Shown here: positions 56,414 to 64,000 of the stretch, in pieces
Numbering within the stretch: position 1 is the stretch's first letter
Layout of the letters: the number at the start of each line of letters is the position of its first letter
DNA from: Panagrolaimus kolymaensis
Lineage: Eukaryota; Nematoda; Chromadorea; Rhabditida; Panagrolaimidae
DNA length: 64,000 nt
Reading direction: 5' to 3'
Assembly: GCA_028622995.1 (NCBI GenBank)
Contig: JAJQJQ010000004.1
Location: 6,448,001 to 6,512,000 of the forward strand
Made by a program: the position numbers and the translations under genes
The notes under the pieces: generated by a model
What the model saw: only the letters and a program-made list of their open reading frames with translations
What the model was told of the DNA's origin: nothing
Database searches by the model: none

Positions 56414-56909
56414 TTAAATATTACAAAAAAGGGTAGAAAAAAGAAAAAGAATAATAATATATAAGCGAATTATCGAAGCCCAGTTGCCCAGGGATTGCGG
56501 CCAAAAGCAGTTGTAACCACTTAACCTGATCTGATAGCCAAAGTTTCCAATGGTACAGTTCAAAAAGTAAAATTTATTTTATAACAAAATCAGGTTTTTG
56601 TGTGTGAACTTTAAGCGAGAGCGTTGAGGTCACCGTTTGCGAGCAAGCTTGCAAACTTTATCTGAAGCTTTTTCTTTGTCATGCTCATCTTTTATTGAGT
56701 TTTTGAGTATGCAAAATTAACATAAATCATTCCATTGCGCTTTTGAAAGAAAATTTTTCTTTCATTCATATTATGCAAATTTTTTCATTTTTTTGTAAAC
56801 TTTTCCATGATCGATTTCCGAGCTCGAACGCACAATCAAAATTACTAGGAAGGAAAAATAATTTCATATTTAAAAAACGGATTAACCCCAACATAAATTT
56901 AAATCGATC

Positions 56910-57530
56910 GTGATTTTTCAATATTGAATATCGAAGTAAAGTAAAATGGTTAAAAATTCCCATAATATTTTCATTTCAAAAAAAAAACAATTTCATCCCA
57001 AAAAATTATGCAAATTTTCTGAAGGGTAATTTCTTTTGTCGTCTGGCGATTTATGTTGTTTCATACATTTTTTTAAGTTTTTGTTGGATAGAATAATTTT
57101 TTTTGCATCTATTTTGTAACCAGGACCATTAATAATTAATATAATATTAATATTAATATTAATATTAATATTAATAATAAATAATAATATTGACGGCTTC
57201 CGCTCCCTTTTAGGGACGGAAGTCGCCCTCTTTCGAAGTGTAGCCGCCTTGACGTGGCGAAAGAGCTTAAGCTGTTTTCGTGTTACCGAATCAGCGACCA
57301 AGAGCTGCACATAATTTTTGGAAAGTTTTGCTTTTAGCAAAACCAATATTTTAAAAATAAGAAGAAATCTTTGCGAAAAAACATAGTAACTGAAAGCATG
57401 ATTGATATTGAAAACACCCAATAATTTCCTCTTCAACTGATTCAGCAGGTTCAACAAAAAAATGAGAGCGGTTTGCAATAAATTTTATTTTTCTATTCTT
57501 AAAATCGATGATGAATGAAGGATGTGATTT
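56910..57530. repeat. Dispersed four-hairpin repeat, copy 3
   Basis: The core 57191-57345 is close to copy 2 (CTTCCG...CGGAAG, CTCTTTC...GAAAGAG, GCTGTTTTCG...CGAATCAGC, GTTTTGC...GCAAAAC). A run of ATTAAT-type microsatellite (about 57,130-57,180) sits immediately before the core and is absent from the other copies. Confidence 0.75.
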
Positions 57531-60500
57531 TTATTTGCTTTTGAGTGCAAACAGCAAATTAATGAATTTCATAACAAATTTTAGTCCCCAAATCATCCAT
57601 GAAATTATTTTTTCCAATAATAAATTTCATTCTTTGTCACCCATAACTATTTTTTAACGACTAAAAATAGCCTTGACTCTTACGTTTACCATAACATCAA
57701 CCCTTTTTTCCTCCTTAGCATTTTTCAATGAAAATTTAGAAATTTAAATTCTTTAAAAAAAAGGAATAAAGAAAGAAAGGTTCCAAGAATTACCAAAAAC
57801 AAAAATAGTTTTAAAAAGTTAAATTACAGGTTTTTTAAATTTTAAAACAAACATACAACTTTCTTTACATAAAATTACTGTAGCTTCAACGGCGCACTTT
57901 TAATTTCCATTTTTTAATATTTCTATGATGTGTGTTTCTGTATTTTTATAAAAGTGACAATTTGCAAAAACTAAATTTTTTAAAAGTTTTCATAGAAACA
58001 TAAAAAATAAAAAGCACTTTTTTGAATAATAGCTTTCAATCAGGCGACATCCATCCATACACCACCCACATTCAGAAAAAAAGCCTATATATTTATAGGA
58101 GCAGCAACACTTTTTTTTCTTCCAAAACGAATGATATAATTTAATTTTTCTTATTTTAAACATAATTTTTTTCTGCAACTTTCTTTGAAACTTTTTGAAT
58201 GAAAAAAAGGAAGGAAGGATTTATAAAAAAAAATCTGAGCTTCCTTCTGTAATTTGACCTATTTTCTATTTTTATTCATTCATCGCTTGCTTTTTTTATT
58301 ACAACTTTTAAACTTCTTTTTTTAGATGATAACTATGACGAGGAAAGAACAAAAATTTGACTACTAAAATTAGCTTCCAAAATTTTTTTTCATACTAAAA
58401 CCATTTTTTTTCTTGCAAAAAAAAAAATTAATAAAAACTCCCTAAATTTTATGCCCTCTTTTTTGATGACAAAAAAAATAAATTTTTTTTTAGTTTTTGT
58501 TTAAAATATTTTTTTATTTATTCCGCATAGAAACAAGCCATTATTAATAAAAGTATGACGTTTTTATTAGCTCCGCTCGTCACGTGGATGGTTTCCTAGC
58601 AAAAAATAAAACCTTTATAGTCAAATAATATTTTTTTGGACCAACAAAAGTCGCATAAATTAATTTTTTTTTCATTGTTATTTTTTAAAACCTTGATAAT
58701 TTCTTTTTCAAATAATTTATTGTGTTTAAAAAAATTTTAATAATAGCTTTTGACGTTTTTTGGCTATAAAAGCAGCGTTTTCTAGAAAATAAGTCTCTTG
58801 ACTTTAGCGGTTTCAAATGTTATTTTAGAAAATAAAAATGAAGTGACGAAGCTTTTTTTTTGTTTGTAAAATTGCGTAATTTTTAACTTTTGTTTATTTT
58901 TTCTGGTTAAAGTAATAAATTATTTATGAGAGCTAAAAAGTTCAATAAAATCTTTAATTCACACACGAACATATTTTTTGCAAAAAACAAAATAATTTTC
59001 GTGTTTCATTGAACAAATTTATTCTTTGTAATAATCACCCATGACTCAGCACTTTCTATTCTAATGAGTCTCTTTAATTTATTTTTCTCGGTTCCATTAT
59101 CAAAATCCAAAAAATGCACCTTTTTCTTACCTTTTCGAATTTGCAATATAAATTTATCATTTTTTATTTTATGTGCGAATTGAAGACAGGTGTCTGACAG
59201 ATGAAAAAAAATAAAAAATAAAATAGTTTTCTTTTCGGCATGGCTCTTTTTGAATGATCTCAAAAAAGAGAAGTGTCTAAATGTTTTTTGAAGACCCAAC
59301 ACATTTTTTGATGAAATTTATTTTAATGTGAATCCTTTTAGTGTTTTTTAAAATAAATATGTAAAACAAAAAAATAAAGATGTGACTTTAAACAATGTGA
59401 AAAAATAAAAAAAAATAAAGAAAAACTAAAGTTTTTTTTGTTAAAAGCTTTTAGGATTTTTTACGTAAGTAAAATCAAGTGATTTTTTATTAGATGATTT
59501 TTTGTTATTTTAAGAAAGATTTATCTCAATAATATTGGGTATTAAAGGAAGTTGACTTTCCTGAAAAATTCATAGTCAAGGAAATTAGCGATGGGATAAA
59601 TTTTGGTCTCCAAAGAAATTTCCAAATTATTTGTTTTTGTTGCGAGAGAAAAATTTAAATATTTTTTTTCTCCAGACAAAATTTATGAATAATTTGCCAT
59701 TCATGGAATCAACTTGAGAGTCATTCGTATTTTTGCTTCTTCGTATTTTTGAATTCTTTTTTATCCAAAGCACACTCATTCACATGTTACAGGTGCATTC
59801 TTAGTTTTTTTTCCTTCTTATTACTTAGGTATGGCTTCATCATCCATCCAACGCCATAAATTATTAATTAAATACACATAGTAATGCTATGCTGTAGCTT
59901 CAAATTCTATTAAATAATTTTTAATTCTTTCGTCAATTCATTTTCCAAAAAAAATATTGAGAATTGCATTTGCAATAAAAACTTTAACGTTTTCCATTCC
60001 TTTGCTTTGCGACTTTTGATTCTTGTTTTTTTTTTGGTAACCATTTTTCTTAAAAAATGTGTTTATGACGACGGTGAAGTAATAAGCTGTTTTTGTTTGT
60101 TGAGGGACAAATAAGTATTATTGAGAGTTTAAAAATTAATTAGGTATAAAATTAAAGGATGATCTTGTCATGAAAAAGATTTGTTGGAGTCAATTGTTTT
60201 TATTTGCAGCTATTTTTGGAAGCGTTTTTTGCATAATATTTTTATCCAAGCTTTTACCAGAAAAATAAACAATCAAGTAAAGCGGATTTATTGTTATAAA
60301 AAAAAGTAAACAATATACCAAAATAAAAATAATTACTTTCTTTCTTTAATTACCTAATTCTATTTACTCTTTAGAAGGGTTTTAAATAAATCTTTTGTTG
60401 TTGTTATACTTTTTTTGGACAAGCCTATGGCGGCTGATTTTTTTGGTATTTAAAGAAGCTGATTTTTTTTATTTAAAAAAAAACGTTTTTAGTTTCTTTT

Positions 60501-63395
60501 CATGTCCTTTTAGTAGTTGGTTGTTTGTTGTCATAATAATAAAACAAAATAAGCACTTTCTTCATTTTCTTGGGATCTTTATAATAATTATATTAGTGCC
60601 ATAACTTTTTATTTTTTTAAAAAGAAAAAGTATGTAAAGTAAATTAATTGGTATCTTACTTATTTTTTTCTTTTCACTAACTTTGACATATAAACATTAA
60701 TTAAAGTTAAGAACTTTCCAAATATTTAGAAATTTTTTTAATTTAAAACAATAATTTTCAAAAGCCCAAAAAGCAAGCAACCTTCGATTTTTTAACCTTT
60801 CAAAAAACATTTGTTGCTTTTTCTGAAAAAAAAAAATTATTGAGCTAATTTTTTCTTTAAAAATTTAAACTTCTGCCTGCCTAACTTTTTAAAATTAGCC
60901 CTCAAAGAGTTTATCTTTTTTGCTTCTTTTTTTTTGCGAATTCGAAGCAGCGTCAGTTTTCGTGGACCCTGTTTCTTCAAAATATTGAACGTTTTTTTTT
61001 CTCCAAAAAAAATTGATGACGTTCAACTCATTTTTTTAAAGTTCATTCTTTTAATAATAAAATAAATTGTAATTTAAAATAAAATAAAAAAACTAAAACC
61101 ACTTCCGTATATTTTTTTGGCCACAATCATCTGACCCACAAAAAAACGTAAAAAAATTTTTATGATTCTATTTTATTTTGTTGAGCGTAAAAATAAATTT
61201 TATTAGAAAAAGTAATTTTAATTTTAAATGTTTAAAGAATTAATTTGTTTAAAATATACTTACAAAGTTTAGCTAATTTTCACCCACAAAAATTTTTTTA
61301 AAATAAAATATGCCAATTTTTAAGCAATTTTTTTATGATAATAATTTTCATATTAAATCTAAATGTTACTGTCATTTTCGAGCCTTCGGTTAAAGTATGG
61401 ATCATTTTTATTAGATTTTTACCAATCAGGATTTATTGTTGCATTGATGGATGGCGCACGTGAAATCTGTGAATTGGCTTTTTAATGTTTTCCTAAATCA
61501 GTTGACTCAAACAAAAACTCGAGGATTTTTCTTTTACAATCGTAAAAAACTATTTTTTATTACTCCCAAAATACAAAAAAAAAATCCTCAAAAATACCAA
61601 ACTTTTTTCTTCAGTTTTTTTTTCAATGAAAAACACAGAAAAATGTGTGCCATCTGGATCCTTTTTTCAAGTACTTACGTATTTGGGTTTTAGTTTTTTT
61701 CTTTGGCAAATAAACAAAAAAAAAACTTTTGAAATTACAAAATAAAAGTTTATTTAAAGTATCTCATTTTTTATTTTTGGGAAGAGAGTTAGGAGGCGTG
61801 GTTCTTTACACTTTTATTTTTATATTATATTTTTTAATATGGGTTTCAAATACTCCCTTGAGGCAACAAAAAAAAAGTAATGAAAAAAAAGAGAGACTAA
61901 AATGGAGATATTTTTTTAATCCAAAAAAACGAATATGTAACAAACAATATTTTTTTTACAGCTAATATGGAGTAAGTCTTGGAAGAGGATGAAGGAAATA
62001 TTAGCTCAAAGAAAAAACTTCTTTTTTTTGTAGCTGTTTTATTTTTTTGTTAGATGGTTTTTATAAGTTTTAAAAAAAACTTTTTGTTCTATGATCACAC
62101 TTTTCGTGGTTTAATCAAAAAATGACAGTAATAGATTTCTCTCGAAAAATCGTTAATTATTTGTTACTGTCTTTATCAAAGACAGTAATGCATTTGTGCG
62201 AAAACTTGTCCATTTTTTGTTACTCTCCTAAAAACACATATCTTTTAGCAACTATTAAACTTTGCACTTTTAACTTAGCTTAGCTCATCTCATTTTAAAA
62301 TTTTAATATCTCTCTCCCACTTTCTTTTTTTTCTAATGCATTAAAAAAAAGTAAGTATCTTTCCAATATGTATTTTTGAACTTTTAAAATTTTTAGAACG
62401 CCATTCATCTTCGAAAATAATTCGATCTGCGGACGTTCTAAATTTCCATTTTTTTATTTTATTTATTCTTCCAGAAATTTAATTTGATTTTCTTAAACAT
62501 TTTCTTTTTCCTATCTTTTTATTTTGCAAAAAACTTTGCCCTTAAATTGAACGCGAAAAAAGAATTATTTTATTTTATTTTAAATGCAAAAAATAGGATA
62601 AATCTTTAACTTTTGGGTTTATTTAAGCTAAAGGCAGGCTTTATAAAATAAATTAGCACCGTTAAAGAAAAAAAGTGTCAGAAAAAAAAATATGCGGGTA
62701 TAGTAGTTAGTAAGTTAGTAGCAGGCGACTAGGAAAAAAATTAGATATTACAAAAAAATATTTGTATATTTATTTTTATTTTATATATTTTTTTGTGTTT
62801 TAAATATTGGTTTACTAATATAAAAAATATACTTCCCTATTTTCAAAAATAAACTTTTTGTAATGCCTCTCAAATAAATATATAGGGATGAAAAACTTGT
62901 GACGACGACAAAAAAGCGTCTTGAAATGACACTTCTCATTCACATTTGTTTTTCATTCACAAAGAAGAAAAATAAATTGACCTCACACTTTTTTGGCCCG
63001 AATTTCTTTTCTTTTTTAAAATTAAATAATAAAAACTCAAGCATTTTTTTTAATATTCCATTATTTTAAAATACATATTTATTTTTTTATTCGGACAACA
63101 CACAAGCAGCTGTCATTCATATACTCTTCCGGAATTTTTTATTTATATCTCTTTCACCTTTTTTATTAAGTTTTTTGATCGGCAAAAATAAAAAAAAACT
63201 AATATTTGATTATTTTTTTTCACCAAATTATTATTTTTTATGTAATTTGATTTGATTTTATTCTTTCCCTCTCGTGTTATTTCGAAAATTATTTATTGAC
63301 TCACTGATTTGATCAATCGCTAGCTTTTTTAAACTTTTTTTTTGAAATAAAAAAACGTGACTTTTTTCAGTTTTTTTTATAGCTCCAAAAAAATC
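57531..63395. other. Gene-poor interval upstream of the GPCR
   Basis: Low-complexity A/T sequence. The only structured feature I see is the paired palindromic unit near 62.1 kb. No supported gene is present. A splice acceptor (cttttttcag) ends at 63370, 26 nt before the GPCR ATG, and is a possible trans-splice site. Confidence 0.5.
62124..62227. repeat. Paired 47-bp palindromic units
   Basis: Units 62124-62171 (GACAGTAAT/GTTACTGTC) and 62181-62227 (GACAGTAAT/GTTACTCTC). In the first, both arms changed together relative to GATAG/CTATC. Confidence 0.7.
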
Positions 63396-64000
63396 ATGGA
63401 ACTCAATGAAACCGTCGATGGCGAAAGTCAAAATGCCGAAGTATTAATTTGTGGTTTCACAGAAGAATGTGATTTTCTTCGATTCTTTTTTATTTCTGCT
63501 TTAAGTTTCATCGCGTGTTGTGGAGTTTTTTCTAATGGCCTCCTTGCATGGGTATTTACGAAGCATCAATGCCCCAGCACTCCACCAACTTTATATCCAA
63601 CATTTTTGGCTATTTTAGATGGGCTGATTTGTTGCTTTTATATTTTTCTTTTTGGTTTTGATGTTGTTATGATTTATTTAAGAATTGAAGTAAGCCTATT
63701 TTTTTTTGTCCCGAAGAGAAATTTTGAGTTCTGACAAGAAAATTTAAAAACTCAAATTTTGGATTACAAAATATTTTTATTTTTTCATTTTTTAGTCTCT
63801 TTTTGTAATTTATCATACTTATATTGTTCCCGCATTTGTATTCTCAAAAATTACTCAACTCGCCATTCCATATCTCCTTATTTTTGTTACCCTTGAACGA
63901 TATGCATGGATTTCAGAACACATGTAAGTTATTTAATTTAATTTTTTTGATTATTAATGTGCGAAAGCACTCAAAAACTACAAAAGATTAATAACAGTAT
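63396..64000 (+). CDS. Rhodopsin-family GPCR, 5' part only
   Basis: Exons 63396-63689 and 63796-63923 are complete; the donor at 63924 leads to exons beyond the window. The N-terminus (MELNETVDGESQNAEVLICG) has an N-glycosylation site and is short. TM1 (FFFISALSFIACCGVFSNGL, with the GN-type Asn), TM2 (LYPTFLAILDGLICCFYIFL, with the conserved Leu/Asp) and TM3 (QLAIPYLLIFVTLERYAWIS) with an ERY variant of the DRY motif are visible. The pattern resembles nematode neuropeptide-receptor-like class A GPCRs; the ligand is not assignable from three helices. Confidence 0.8.

Larger units (their letters stand above)
50955..56494 (-). mobile_element. Helitron, about 5.5 kb, almost complete
   Basis: The element is read on the minus strand. 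The 3' end is well supported: a GC-rich hairpin (GCGGCGC-3 nt loop-GCGCCGC, 50966-50982), seven bases, then CTAG at 50958-50955 followed by host T. The 5' end is a proposal: TCCCTGGGCAACTGGG starting at 56494 and preceded by A, giving the A^T target rule. It encodes a Rep/helicase protein with two disabling changes. The ~1.1 kb between the helicase stop and the 3' hairpin is non-coding. Confidence 0.85.

Overview
The window is nematode nuclear DNA. The evidence is a very A/T-rich, homopolymer-rich sequence, short introns with gtaag donors and uniform tttt(c/t)ag acceptors, and nematode-type proteins: a LAP-1-like aminopeptidase, a frizzled, a PP1-like phosphatase, a stand-alone gephyrin E domain and an expanded F-box-like family. 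The family style recalls free-living Tylenchina such as panagrolaimids, but the species is not resolved. All gene models below were built by hand from splice sites and reading frame; exon sums divide by three in every intact model.

Left part (1-19.3 kb). A 179-bp satellite with a 1062-bp higher-order period fills the first 3.1 kb. Then come a divergent actin-related gene (+), a molybdenum-insertase gene (moc-1 type, -), a tandem array of five F-box-like genes (-), and a secreted proline-rich protein (-). One F-box-like gene carries a 102-bp MITE that replaced its stop codon and lengthened its C-terminus.

Middle (19.3-33 kb) is a gene-poor interval. It holds a decayed exon, a 408-bp hAT-like MITE, a 381-bp fold-back element and many copies of a 47-bp palindromic unit. 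The frizzled gene (+) follows at 33-35.6 kb.

Right part (36-64 kb). Two more F-box-like genes (+, one lacking the F-box) are followed by a PP1-like phosphatase, a broken HAT-repeat gene, a broken F-box-like gene, a leucyl aminopeptidase, a small secreted-protein pseudogene, an unrecognised two-TM protein (-), a BTB-BACK protein (+), a nearly intact Helitron (-, about 5.5 kb), a 5.8-kb gene-poor stretch and the start of a rhodopsin-type GPCR running off the window.

The most unusual signals are: (i) the 47-bp GATAGTAAC...GTTACTATC unit, about 17 copies at nearly constant length, often in pairs and never in an exon I can call; (ii) a ~0.5-kb dispersed repeat in three copies whose core forms four hairpins with compensatory changes; (iii) three consecutive 45-47-bp introns in the non-coding 3' part of the Helitron; (iv) the MITE-derived C-terminus; and (v) satellite spacer DNA related to the flank of an F-box-like gene.
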